Assembly (NCBI GenBank): GCA_903911455.1
Contig: CAIWDQ010000187.1
Location: forward strand, 1 to 14,203
Length of the DNA: 14,203 nucleotides
DNA from: an uncultured bacterium
Lineage (GTDB): Bacteria; Bacteroidota; Bacteroidia; Bacteroidales; JACABE01
Reading direction: 5' to 3'
The stretch's first letter is position 1. Every line of letters starts with the position of its first letter. This document shows positions 1 to 6,636 of this stretch, one piece after another. Made by a program: the position numbers and the translations under genes. The notes beneath the pieces are model-generated. The model made no database searches, was not told where the DNA came from, and saw only the letters and a program-made list of their open reading frames with translations.

Positions 1-1
1 A

Positions 2-373
2 GCAAATATAACTGAATTATCTGCTGATAAAATTCAAATTATTGGAAAAAATCCGCTAAAATCTAAAGTATTCAAAATATTAAGTAGTGAAGAAAACCAG
101 AAGATCATTTCAATTGAAACTTCTTCAATGAGATTAACAAGTGAATTATTTGACAAGTTAAAAAATAATGAAAATAACATAAAAATTGGTTCTATAGATA
201 TTTTATTTGATCATTTTGGAAATTATAAATTCTGGATTCCTAGTGATAAACAAGCTGATATTGAAAAAACATTATGTATGATTAAACTAATATTAAAATA
301 TTTTGAAGAAATCAATGGATATGAAAAAGAGAATATAAATGAAATAAGTAATAAGGAGGATTTAAATGATTGA
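2..373 (+). CDS. Unrecognised protein, 5'-truncated by the window edge; upstream partner of the SIR2-like gene
   Basis: The reading frame is open from the first bases of the window, so only the last 123 residues are seen. I do not recognise a family. The visible part is rich in Lys, Asn, Ile and Glu, with alternating beta-like stretches (KIQIIG, KIISIET, KIGSIDILFDHFG) followed by a helix (residues about 80-105 of the fragment) and a polar tail. An internal ATG at 128 also opens the frame, but the reading frame continues upstream of it without a stop, so the true start is probably outside the window. The stop codon lies inside the start of the next gene (8-base overlap), so the two are almost certainly translationally coupled and act together. 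Function unknown. Confidence 0.75.
   Translation, partial: ANITELSADKIQIIGKNPLKSKVFKILSSEENQKIISIETSSMRLTSELFDKLKNNENNIKIGSIDILFDHFGNYKFWIPSDKQADIEKTLCMIKLILKYFEEINGYEKENINEISNKEDLND
353..359 (+). promoter_or_regulatory. Strong Shine-Dalgarno-like sequence for the SIR2-like gene
   Basis: AAGGAGG sits six bases before the ATG at 366. Bacteroidota genes rarely use such a sequence and the other genes in this window mostly lack one. It also encodes Lys-Glu-Asp of the upstream gene, so it could be partly coincidental, but it supports the start at 366. Confidence 0.5.
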
Positions 374-1307
374 TTTTACAAATAATAATTGGGATATCTA
401 TCAAAATGTTAACCAAGCTAAGATTTTCATTTTAGAACTTTTAAAAAAAGGTCAATTAAGTATAATGTTAGGTGCGGGCGCATCATGGGCATTTGGATTA
501 CCTGGATGGGATGAATTAGTAAAAAGGTGTTGTGATGGTTATATCAGTCCTACAGGGAATAATGAAAAAGATATTGATTCTTTAAAATCAAAATTAAATC
601 ACAATGATTACATTTTAAGAGTACAAGAGTGTTTATATAAAAAAAATAATTTATCTACAAATTTACTAGAAGATATTGAATTAAATTTTGAAACAGCTAA
701 TAATAATTTATTAATGGCACTAACTTCTTTAATAATTGGAAAAACAAGAAGTACTGTTGATAAAATCCTTAATTTAAATTACGATTCTATAATAGAATGG
801 TATCTTAAAGTAAATGGAATTAAAACCGTTGTTAATTATAAAGAAGGAATTATAACTGGAAATTGCGATGTAGAAATTATTCATCCACATGGTTATCTTC
901 CTCATAAATCTTTAAAATACGAAAATAGTAATAGTATTCTTTTTTCTAGAATTGAAAACGAAACATTTAAACAAGAAAAAGAAAATTATTTAAAAGAGCT
1001 AATGTATTATTTTTTCCGAACAAAATGTTTTATATCTATTGGGGTGAGTCCAAAAACACTAGATAATTATATTTCATCTTATATAACACATATTCTTTCT
1101 GAATACAATAAAAAGAATATAAAAAGAGTAATGCCTTTTGGAATAGCATTAGTTAAACCTAATGAGTGTAATAAAGAATTAATAAATAATTTAAGAGATT
1201 TTTATGGTATAATAATTTTAGAAATTGAACATGAAAAAATACCACATTATTTATTTAATATAGCTCAAAATCTTGTAGGTGTTGAAGTACCATACAACAC
1301 TCATTAA
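366..1307 (+). CDS. SIR2-like domain protein, probable NAD-consuming defence effector
   Basis: The 313-residue protein has the signatures of the SIR2-like family used as NADase effectors in bacterial immunity rather than of classical sirtuin deacetylases. Visible motifs are the nucleotide-binding LGAGAS (residues 35-40), LNYDS (137-141, Asn138 the likely catalytic Asn), HPHGYLP (173-179, His175 the likely catalytic His) and a late GVS (226-228). The Asn-to-His spacing of 37 is close to that of ThsA and DSR2 as I recall them. I see no sirtuin zinc cysteine quartet, no transmembrane helix and no added sensor domain, so sensing may lie in the overlapping upstream gene. A hairpin terminator follows the stop. 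The role in NAD depletion on phage attack is inferred from the family. Confidence 0.8.
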   Translation: MIDFTNNNWDIYQNVNQAKIFILELLKKGQLSIMLGAGASWAFGLPGWDELVKRCCDGYISPTGNNEKDIDSLKSKLNHNDYILRVQECLYKKNNLSTNLLEDIELNFETANNNLLMALTSLIIGKTRSTVDKILNLNYDSIIEWYLKVNGIKTVVNYKEGIITGNCDVEIIHPHGYLPHKSLKYENSNSILFSRIENETFKQEKENYLKELMYYFFRTKCFISIGVSPKTLDNYISSYITHILSEYNKKNIKRVMPFGIALVKPNECNKELINNLRDFYGIIILEIEHEKIPHYLFNIAQNLVGVEVPYNTH

Positions 1308-1322
1308 ATCATTCTAAGAAAT

Positions 1323-1352
1323 AAAAAACTTTTATAATTATAGAAGTTTTTT
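1323..1352. terminator. AT-rich hairpin terminator after the SIR2-like gene
   Basis: Arms 1323-1336 and 1339-1352 are complementary over 14 positions with one G-T wobble; the central pairs must open to form a loop. An A-run precedes the stem and a T-run ends it, so it can work in both directions. It lies 15 bases after the stop at 1307. The bases from 1353 to 1503 are AT-rich with no gene that I can see. Confidence 0.6.
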
Positions 1353-1503
1353 AATGAAATTGATGTAGTAAATTATTAAACTTATAAAACAAACTTTAAA
1401 GATACATTAAACTCTATTAAATAAGAAAAAGTATAAATAATCTAATTTTTTTTTCAAAAAAGTGACTTAAATGCCTTATGTTAATAGAAACTATATTAAA
1501 TAA

Positions 1504-1537
1504 AAATGCCACATTATGATTATGAAATGTGGCATTT
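1504..1537 (-). terminator. Hairpin terminator of the minus-strand nuclease-like gene
   Basis: A perfect 12-bp inverted repeat, AAATGCCACATT (1504-1515) and AATGTGGCATTT (1526-1537), with a 10-base loop. Read on the minus strand the stem is followed at once by a T-rich run, and it lies about 20 bases after the stop of the gene ending at 1556. Confidence 0.75.
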
Positions 1538-1555
1538 AATTTAATAATAATTTTT

Positions 1556-3115
1556 TTATTTAACTTTCAAAACAATTATTTTTAATAACTCAATAACTTC
1601 CTCCAAATTATCAGAATTCTCCACAACAATTGTGCAACATTCACCATTCCAAAACTTCTGTACCGAAGCAGGAAGTGATTTAATCCTGTGGGACTTGATA
1701 AGCCCCCTTGTACTTTCTTCAGGATTCATCACAACAATATCTGCTTGCTTTCTTCTTAAATGCATGAATGCAAGGTTTTTGTTTTTACGAATAGAAATGT
1801 AATGCTTCTTAGGATTAAACTCAAGTGAACTATCCACTTCAAGAAGTGCTGTTTTAATTGACCTGTAGATATTCCTTATTCTATCAGGCAATTCACATAA
1901 ATGATCATTTTCGGAAACATTTACCGTTTCCTGAGTTTTTTGAATGCCACTCTTCCAAATATCAGCAAACAGGGGATTAACATCATAAATTGTTTCATCA
2001 TCGCAAAAGAACTTTTTTATAAGAATCTGTCTTATCATTTTACCCCATGTCTGAATGTAGACCGTGTGCATTAAATCCAATACAACATTAACATTATCTT
2101 TTAGAAGTAGAATTGCGGGCTTATTATCAAGAGTATTTGATAACAATTCCGAAATGTCTTGTTCTTCTTCTAATCGGTTCTTGAGTTCTGTTTTTAATTC
2201 ATCATTAGCATTAATTACATTGTTAAGTTCCGTAAGAAAATCTTTCTGATACTTTTTGTTGGTTAATGAAGCAATAAAATGAGTAATACGTGCGTAAAGA
2301 AGCCCTAAACTGTCATCTGATACGTTTATTTCAACCACATACATTCTGGGCTTTTCTCTGTCATTAAAATCAAACAAAAACATATTCGGAAAATATTCAT
2401 TATTGCTTTTTGGATTATCAATAATGATAGTATTTTCACCAAAAAAAGATTTATGATGTTCAATAATGAATTCTTCCAAGTCGGTTTTCTTATAAAACTT
2501 AGCTTCATTGATTTGAGAATTACCCTCAATAGTTAAATTGTCAAAAGTGAAAAGCTTACCTTCTTTTAACAGAAATCCATGTTTAAAATGAAATGATGGT
2601 TTTATAACATTTCCCCGTTTTGGTTCTGATGTAACATTTTCATTGTTGTTGCCCACGTCATTTGCTTCTTCTTTTTTAGGCTCGTTTTCTTCACCTGTAA
2701 AAGGGGTTTCTTCTACAACTGTAATTACTGCTTCTTGTAGATTTTTTTCCTGTTTATCGGCTTTAAATTCGTTTTCATCTTCTTTCATTTTCCCCTGATT
2801 GTTTAATAATTCTTTTTTTTCTTTAGGAGTTAACGTTCCACCGATTTCTTTCCAAACATTAGGAGGAATTTCTTCTCTGACAATAGTGTCAAAGTCTAAA
2901 GTAAAACATAGAGCAAGTTCATACTTCCCCTCACTGTAGAGTTCATAAACTCTTTTAAGGTCTTTGTGATCCTTTTCATTTAAATGCTCAGGCATTGTCC
3001 AAGCAGGATACTCAATACTTGTTTTACTTTCTTTTTTGGATTTCTTTTCTGGCTTGTTTTGTGCCGATGCATTACTATTCTTGGTGCTATCAGCTTGTTG
3101 TGTTTTCTTTTTCAT
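1556..3115 (-). CDS. PD-(D/E)XK nuclease-like protein with C-terminal DUF5655-like domain
   Basis: The 519-residue protein starts with a Lys/Ser/Asn-rich tail (1-35). A helical segment around 40-105 follows (DTIVREEIPP at 76-85), then an acidic linker to about 165. Residues 210-285 resemble a restriction-endonuclease-like fold: an EFIIEHH helix (215-221), Asp249 in FLFDF, and Glu262 in YVVEINV. The last is an E-x-N where E-x-K/E/Q is expected, so activity is uncertain. Residues about 405-516 match the DUF5655 pattern, including YISIRKNKNLAF (439-450), a domain often attached to nuclease-like proteins. The gene is divergent from the mobilization operon, has its own promoter-like element and ends at a hairpin terminator. 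It could protect the element or cut competing DNA; the exact role is unknown. Confidence 0.6.
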   Translation of the reverse strand: MKKKTQQADSTKNSNASAQNKPEKKSKKESKTSIEYPAWTMPEHLNEKDHKDLKRVYELYSEGKYELALCFTLDFDTIVREEIPPNVWKEIGGTLTPKEKKELLNNQGKMKEDENEFKADKQEKNLQEAVITVVEETPFTGEENEPKKEEANDVGNNNENVTSEPKRGNVIKPSFHFKHGFLLKEGKLFTFDNLTIEGNSQINEAKFYKKTDLEEFIIEHHKSFFGENTIIIDNPKSNNEYFPNMFLFDFNDREKPRMYVVEINVSDDSLGLLYARITHFIASLTNKKYQKDFLTELNNVINANDELKTELKNRLEEEQDISELLSNTLDNKPAILLLKDNVNVVLDLMHTVYIQTWGKMIRQILIKKFFCDDETIYDVNPLFADIWKSGIQKTQETVNVSENDHLCELPDRIRNIYRSIKTALLEVDSSLEFNPKKHYISIRKNKNLAFMHLRRKQADIVVMNPEESTRGLIKSHRIKSLPASVQKFWNGECCTIVVENSDNLEEVIELLKIIVLKVK

Positions 3116-3167
3116 TTTTTTATTGAATTAAATAATTATTTAATATTGTGAATATCTATTCTGCAGG

Positions 3168-3198
3168 GCATCTTAACTCCGTAGAAAAATACGTCAAT
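3168..3198 (-). promoter_or_regulatory. Promoter-like element for the nuclease-like gene (minus strand)
   Basis: Read on the minus strand, ATTG (3198-3195) is followed after 19 bases by TAAGATGC, within GAGTTAAGATGC (3179-3168), which ends 52 bases before the start codon at 3115. The TTG / N19 / TA spacing fits the Bacteroidota -33/-7 layout, though the -7 box is not the canonical TAnnTTTG. The same element faces the other operon at 3486-3516. Confidence 0.5.
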
Positions 3199-3312
3199 CC
3201 AAAAAGCAATTAGAACTTCAAAAAAGGAAGTTGTCAAAATTTTAAGAGATTTAAATGATAGTTTACCAGTCTGTAAATAATATCCATTCATTAAATCTAA
3301 AGAAAATGCAGT

Positions 3313-3328
3313 TGCATGCACGCATGCA
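3313..3328. repeat. Short palindrome TGCATGC-AC-GCATGCA
   Basis: Perfect 7-bp arms (3313-3319 and 3322-3328) separated by two bases. It is GC-richer than its surroundings and could be a protein-binding site or part of a transfer origin. Confidence 0.55.
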
Positions 3329-3366
3329 TCCTTTACCAAGGAAAATCATCAGAATTTTGCAAAGTG

Positions 3367-3412
3367 ATTTACGATAAGTTAGACGTAAATATAGTGTAAA
3401 TCTATAGTAAAT
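3367..3412. repeat. Inverted repeat ATTTACG/CGTAAAT overlapping GTAAAT direct repeats
   Basis: ATTTACG (3367-3373) and CGTAAAT (3384-3390) form perfect 7-bp arms around a 10-base loop. GTAAAT recurs at 3385, 3396 and 3407, exactly 11 bases apart, or about one helical turn, with a weaker GTAATA at 3419. Such helically phased sites suit cooperative binding by a relaxosome or regulatory protein; the ribbon-helix-helix protein encoded at 8069 is a natural candidate. Confidence 0.5.
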
Positions 3413-3480
3413 ATAACAGTAATAAAAACTTAAAAAATCATTTGTAATGTTGCAAATTAAAAATTATAAAGAAAAGGGAG

Positions 3481-3516
3481 TCAATATTGCAATACTCATT
3501 TGCAGAGTTAAGATGC
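3481..3516 (+). promoter_or_regulatory. Promoter-like element of the mobilization operon, with palindromic operator
   Basis: ATTG (3486-3489) is followed after 19 bases by TAAGATGC inside GAGTTAAGATGC (3505-3516), 51 bases before the ATG at 3568. It mirrors the minus-strand element in sequence, spacing and distance to the start codon. The -33 part overlaps the palindromes CAATATTG (3482-3489) and TATTGCAATA (3485-3494), so a repressor bound there would block it. Confidence 0.5.
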
Positions 3517-3567
3517 GACTTCAATATAAATAATAAATAAATTAGTTATCATTTAAAAATTAATAAA

Positions 3568-4242
3568 ATGTTTAAATTCAGAAATGATACTCGATTTGTA
3601 GAGTATCCAAAATCAGCAGAAGGACAGTATTCAATAAAAGTTGAATACAAATTAACAAACAATGAAGAAGGGAAAGTACAAAGGAAATGGATAGCAATTG
3701 GCTATATCAGTAAACGGTACATTAAAGAAGAAAACAAGTACATCTACTCTGCAACCGATGCCATTGGTAATCCTGTATTCCCTGAGACCAAAGACTTATA
3801 TGCCTTAAAAGATCAATTCAAAACCAGCGGTAAACAGTTAGCTGAAAATGCTCAACTAGCTCGCTTGACAAGAATAGGTAAAACAAACAAAGTTGAAAAG
3901 ACTGTTAATCCCCAAAAAGAACAAAGAAGTTCAGATTTAAAAAGTCTTAGGGATAAGAAAGATGAAAAGCATAAAACCAAAGAAGTATTAAAGCAGGATC
4001 AAAAAACAAAGAACGAACGCACCGAAAAGGAGTTGGATGAAAAAGACACTGAAAAATATAAAGATACAAAGCAAAGTGCTAAGGAGGCTACTTCTAAAGA
4101 ACCTAATGATAAAGATATAAAACCTGAAGCTGAAAACACTACCCAACAGGAAGAAGATATCGTATCTGACCGTATGGACGAGTTGGAAGACATAAGGGAG
4201 CAGGATAATGATATTGAACAGGACATGGAACTGGATATGTAA
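3568..4242 (+). CDS. Unrecognised element protein: folded N-terminal module plus long charged tail
   Basis: First gene of the plus-strand operon, 224 residues. Residues 1-100 look folded. Residues 44-84 align without gaps to residues 37-77 of the next gene's product, sharing IG, Y, EE, Y-x-A-x-D, FP, D and F positions. From about 110 the protein is almost wholly Lys, Glu, Asp, Thr and Gln and is probably disordered. The tail carries two copies of the R-x3-L-x2-[LI]-R motif seen in other element proteins, RSSDLKSLR (120-128) and RMDELEDIR (202-210). The tail segment KEVLKQ (138-143) recurs, with its DNA, just beyond the stop of the ArdC-like gene. Start: the ATG at 3568 follows the promoter by a plausible leader. 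Function unknown; not a catalytic family that I know. Confidence 0.7.
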   Translation: MFKFRNDTRFVEYPKSAEGQYSIKVEYKLTNNEEGKVQRKWIAIGYISKRYIKEENKYIYSATDAIGNPVFPETKDLYALKDQFKTSGKQLAENAQLARLTRIGKTNKVEKTVNPQKEQRSSDLKSLRDKKDEKHKTKEVLKQDQKTKNERTEKELDEKDTEKYKDTKQSAKEATSKEPNDKDIKPEAENTTQQEEDIVSDRMDELEDIREQDNDIEQDMELDM

Positions 4243-4259
4243 ATTATAGATTTCACCCA

Positions 4260-4634
4260 ATGAAAAAAGCCAATACAGACAAGGGTTTCATCAGCTTCAG
4301 CACACCTGACCCGGTAAACAGTATCGTCTCAGTTTTTAAAGTTTTTTCTGACGGATCAATGGAAACTATAGGGAAAATACATCCTTATTACCGAGAAGAA
4401 GAAGGATGTGTGCTATACACAGCTTTTGACCTTGAAAGCCAGCAAATCTTCCCATCCTCTACCGATTTTACAGAAATTGAGAACCGCTTTATTAACTACT
4501 CTAAAGAACAATCCGAAAAATCATTCACAGAAGCCATGCTCAAAGAAGCAGAAAAGCCTTTGAGTCGCAAAGAAGCATTAAGTACTATTCGAAATTATAA
4601 ATTTAAGGATTTCGGATTCAATAAATCATATTAA
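4260..4634 (+). CDS. Unrecognised small element protein sharing a module with its upstream neighbour
   Basis: A 124-residue protein starting 17 bases after the previous stop. Residues 37-77 share 13 of 41 positions, without gaps, with the first protein of the operon, including the YxAxD and FP signatures, so the two are diverged copies of one module. It lacks the long charged tail but has a basic C-terminus containing RKEALSTIR (103-111), a looser match to the R-x7-R motif. No transmembrane helix or signal peptide is seen. The tandem copies may bind each other or a common partner; this is inference only. Confidence 0.7.
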   Translation: MKKANTDKGFISFSTPDPVNSIVSVFKVFSDGSMETIGKIHPYYREEEGCVLYTAFDLESQQIFPSSTDFTEIENRFINYSKEQSEKSFTEAMLKEAEKPLSRKEALSTIRNYKFKDFGFNKSY

Positions 4635-4658
4635 TTAATAATTTAAATTTTTATCAAA

Positions 4659-5735
4659 ATGAAAAACAATTTATCAGACCTTAAAATTTTTTACAATGAA
4701 GAAATTGAGCAAATGATTAAAGAAGAAGTAAACGAAATTAATATCATTGCCAAAAATCTTGCTACCAGTTATGCCGAGAGGCAATTTCCTCCTGCCACAG
4801 GAGTAAAAATAATTTTAGTTATCGAAGAAATAAAAGCCAGATATGAAAAGCTGGGTATTAGGGTTTGCAAAAAACTACAATCAGCAGTTAATCAACCTGA
4901 AGTTGCTACCGACAGACTTAAAGTTGAAGCTGAGATCAAAAAGACCAGCAACTCTATTAATGAGTTGGGAAACAAAGAAAATCAAGCTGAAAAAGAACAA
5001 AAGAATCTTAAGATTGAAGGGGTTTATCAAAACTTTAGAGAAACAAGAATAAAAAACATATTGTTATTCGGAGCAGAAGTTTTGTTTACCTCTTTATCTT
5101 TTCAGTTCTTCGGTGAAAATCTGCTTATCTCTATTCTCATAGCCATCCCATTTACATTGGCAGTTTCTGAGTATGCACATTTAGTAGCGTTGCAGTATAA
5201 AAAATATACCAATGTTATTAAAAAGAGAATATTTCTGCTTTCATCCATCCTTTTCGCCTCTTTAGTTTTCTTTGGATTAAGCTATTTCCGTTCACAGGCT
5301 TTAGGTAAAGAAGGTATTTCGGTTTCAACCTTCTTCTTTGTATTGATAAATCTATTCATCTTCCTTGTCTCTGCATTTTTAAATTATAAATACAGCATGA
5401 CTAAAGAAGAAAAGATAAACTATCATATTTACAAGAAGCTTAAAAAAGAAAGAGAACTGTATGGTTCTAAAGCAGAATCATTAAAACAACATATTAGCGA
5501 TATGGATACTCAACTACAGGATAAAGGTGTCCTCGCATTACAAATTGATGATTTTGCAAAAAGCAGTTTAAAGGAAATCCAAAAATACTATGAAGAAACT
5601 GTCGGAAAAATGAAAAGTACCATCTTACTATTACGTATCGATAATGTAATACCTGAGTGCTTTTCAGAAGCTACACCAAAACTGGATATAGATTATGACT
5701 TTGATCTTTATAATTTTAACACAAAAGAGAAATAA
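4659..5735 (+). CDS. Four-helix membrane protein flanked by coiled coils
   Basis: The 358-residue protein has a helical, charged N-terminal part (1-130) with a likely coiled coil around 83-120. Four hydrophobic segments follow at about 132-151, 153-175, 191-210 and 220-243, then a second long charged helix region (about 248-325) and an acidic end. With an even number of membrane spans, both coiled-coil parts should lie on the same side, probably the cytoplasm. I recognise no family. The gene is followed two bases later by the lipoprotein gene, so the two are probably made together. A role as an envelope partner of the transfer or cargo apparatus is a guess from position. Confidence 0.7.
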   Translation: MKNNLSDLKIFYNEEIEQMIKEEVNEINIIAKNLATSYAERQFPPATGVKIILVIEEIKARYEKLGIRVCKKLQSAVNQPEVATDRLKVEAEIKKTSNSINELGNKENQAEKEQKNLKIEGVYQNFRETRIKNILLFGAEVLFTSLSFQFFGENLLISILIAIPFTLAVSEYAHLVALQYKKYTNVIKKRIFLLSSILFASLVFFGLSYFRSQALGKEGISVSTFFFVLINLFIFLVSAFLNYKYSMTKEEKINYHIYKKLKKERELYGSKAESLKQHISDMDTQLQDKGVLALQIDDFAKSSLKEIQKYYEETVGKMKSTILLLRIDNVIPECFSEATPKLDIDYDFDLYNFNTKEK

Positions 5736-5737
5736 TC

Positions 5738-6457
5738 ATGAAAACAATAAATATCATTCTTTTAGCTGTCTTAGGAATATTAATCCTATTTACAGCTTGC
5801 ACAAAATTAAGTCCTAAACCTCAAACAACTGAGCTTTCAGAAATAGTTGATATAACAGATACCTTAATTGCTAAGCCAAAACCCGAAGAAGCAATATCTA
5901 TATTTAATCTAAATAACAATCTATGGAATGGGGCGGATTTTCATCTACAGTATATAACTAACGTCAGCTTTAATACCACTTATGAAGCACACCTAGAACC
6001 CGAAAATGAGTGGTTAAGTAATAAATTCCAAAGAGCAGAAAAAGTCAAAAAGTTTTATGCAGAAATAAATAAGACAATTGCAAACACAAATACAGAAGCA
6101 GTCGGTAAAGATAACTCGGCTGTATATTTTCTGATTGCAAAAGAATTAAACAGACTAAGTCAGAGCAAAGCTACAAATAGGATATTGCTCATATATAGTG
6201 ACCTGATGGAAAATACTGATATACTTTCTTTCTACAATAAATGGACATTTGACCAATTGAAAACTAAACCTGAAGCTATTGAGCAGTATTTTGATTCGCA
6301 AATGAAACTACCTAATCTAAGCGGAATAAAGATATACCTCATCTATCAACCAAAAAACACTAAACAGGATGAAGATTATAAGTTAACCTCCAGCTTTTAC
6401 AAAAGACTGTTAGAAGAAAAAGGAGCCACAGTAGAAATCACCGCTAATCTGAATTAA
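5738..6457 (+). CDS. Predicted lipoprotein with degenerate VWA-like domain
   Basis: The 239-residue protein begins with a Lys-containing, strongly hydrophobic signal and a lipobox-like FTAC with Cys21 as the lipidation site. The remainder looks like an alpha/beta VWA-type fold. RILLIYSDLMEN (148-159) has the form of a central beta strand and following loop. GIKIYLIYQP (196-205) resembles a later strand, and a C-terminal helix and strand follow. I do not see a clean DxSxS metal site, so metal binding is doubtful. It starts two bases after the membrane-protein gene. Export and lipid anchoring at the envelope are well supported; binding a partner there, perhaps the four-helix protein, is inference. 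Confidence 0.65.
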   Translation: MKTINIILLAVLGILILFTACTKLSPKPQTTELSEIVDITDTLIAKPKPEEAISIFNLNNNLWNGADFHLQYITNVSFNTTYEAHLEPENEWLSNKFQRAEKVKKFYAEINKTIANTNTEAVGKDNSAVYFLIAKELNRLSQSKATNRILLIYSDLMENTDILSFYNKWTFDQLKTKPEAIEQYFDSQMKLPNLSGIKIYLIYQPKNTKQDEDYKLTSSFYKRLLEEKGATVEITANLN

Positions 6458-6473
6458 TCAAAAATTAAGCAAA

Positions 6474-6626
6474 ATGAAACTATTGAAATTATTGGGACAA
6501 TTACTGAAATGGTTATTAAAGTTAGCTTTTAAACTACTGATGCTCGCTTTATGGACAGTAGGAAGTATAGCTGAAGTGATCATTCATCATTTAAATGAAT
6601 ATCTGAAAAAATTATCAACCCATTAA
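6474..6626 (+). CDS. 50-residue membrane peptide upstream of the coupling protein
   Basis: ATG at 6474 to TAA at 6626 gives 50 residues, 16 bases after the lipoprotein gene and 10 before the coupling-protein gene. The N-terminal half (KLLKLLGQLLKWLLKLAFK) is a basic amphipathic helix that runs into a hydrophobic stretch to about residue 38, ending in a polar HHLNEYLKKLSTH tail. Operon position, tight spacing and coherent composition argue that it is a real gene. The next gene encodes a coupling protein without a clear membrane anchor, so this peptide may supply it. A toxin-like or stand-alone membrane peptide is an alternative. Confidence 0.6.
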   Translation: MKLLKLLGQLLKWLLKLAFKLLMLALWTVGSIAEVIIHHLNEYLKKLSTH

Positions 6627-6636
6627 AATTATCGTT

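Larger units (their letters stand above)
3116..3567. other. Divergent control region between the nuclease-like gene and the mobilization operon
   Basis: These 452 bases hold no gene that I trust. They contain two outward-facing promoter-like elements with an identical 12-mer, a short palindrome at 3313-3328, an inverted repeat at 3367-3390 and GTAAAT repeats at 3385-3412. It is the largest intergenic stretch of the element and lies at the head of the transfer genes, so it is the leading candidate for oriT as well as for transcription control. No relaxase nick site can be pointed to from sequence alone. Confidence 0.5.

Noticed and set aside
366..1307. Classical sirtuin deacetylase
   Set aside because: The zinc cysteine quartet and the usual sirtuin length and motif order are absent; the pattern fits the SIR2-like defence family.
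3136..3339. 67-codon minus-strand open frame just upstream of the nuclease-like gene
   Set aside because: It covers the palindrome and the minus-strand promoter-like element, has no recognisable domain and an unconvincing start, so it is more likely chance within a control region.
3385..3412. GTAAAT repeats as a CRISPR array
   Set aside because: The units are six bases on an 11-base period with no spacers of CRISPR size and no cas genes.
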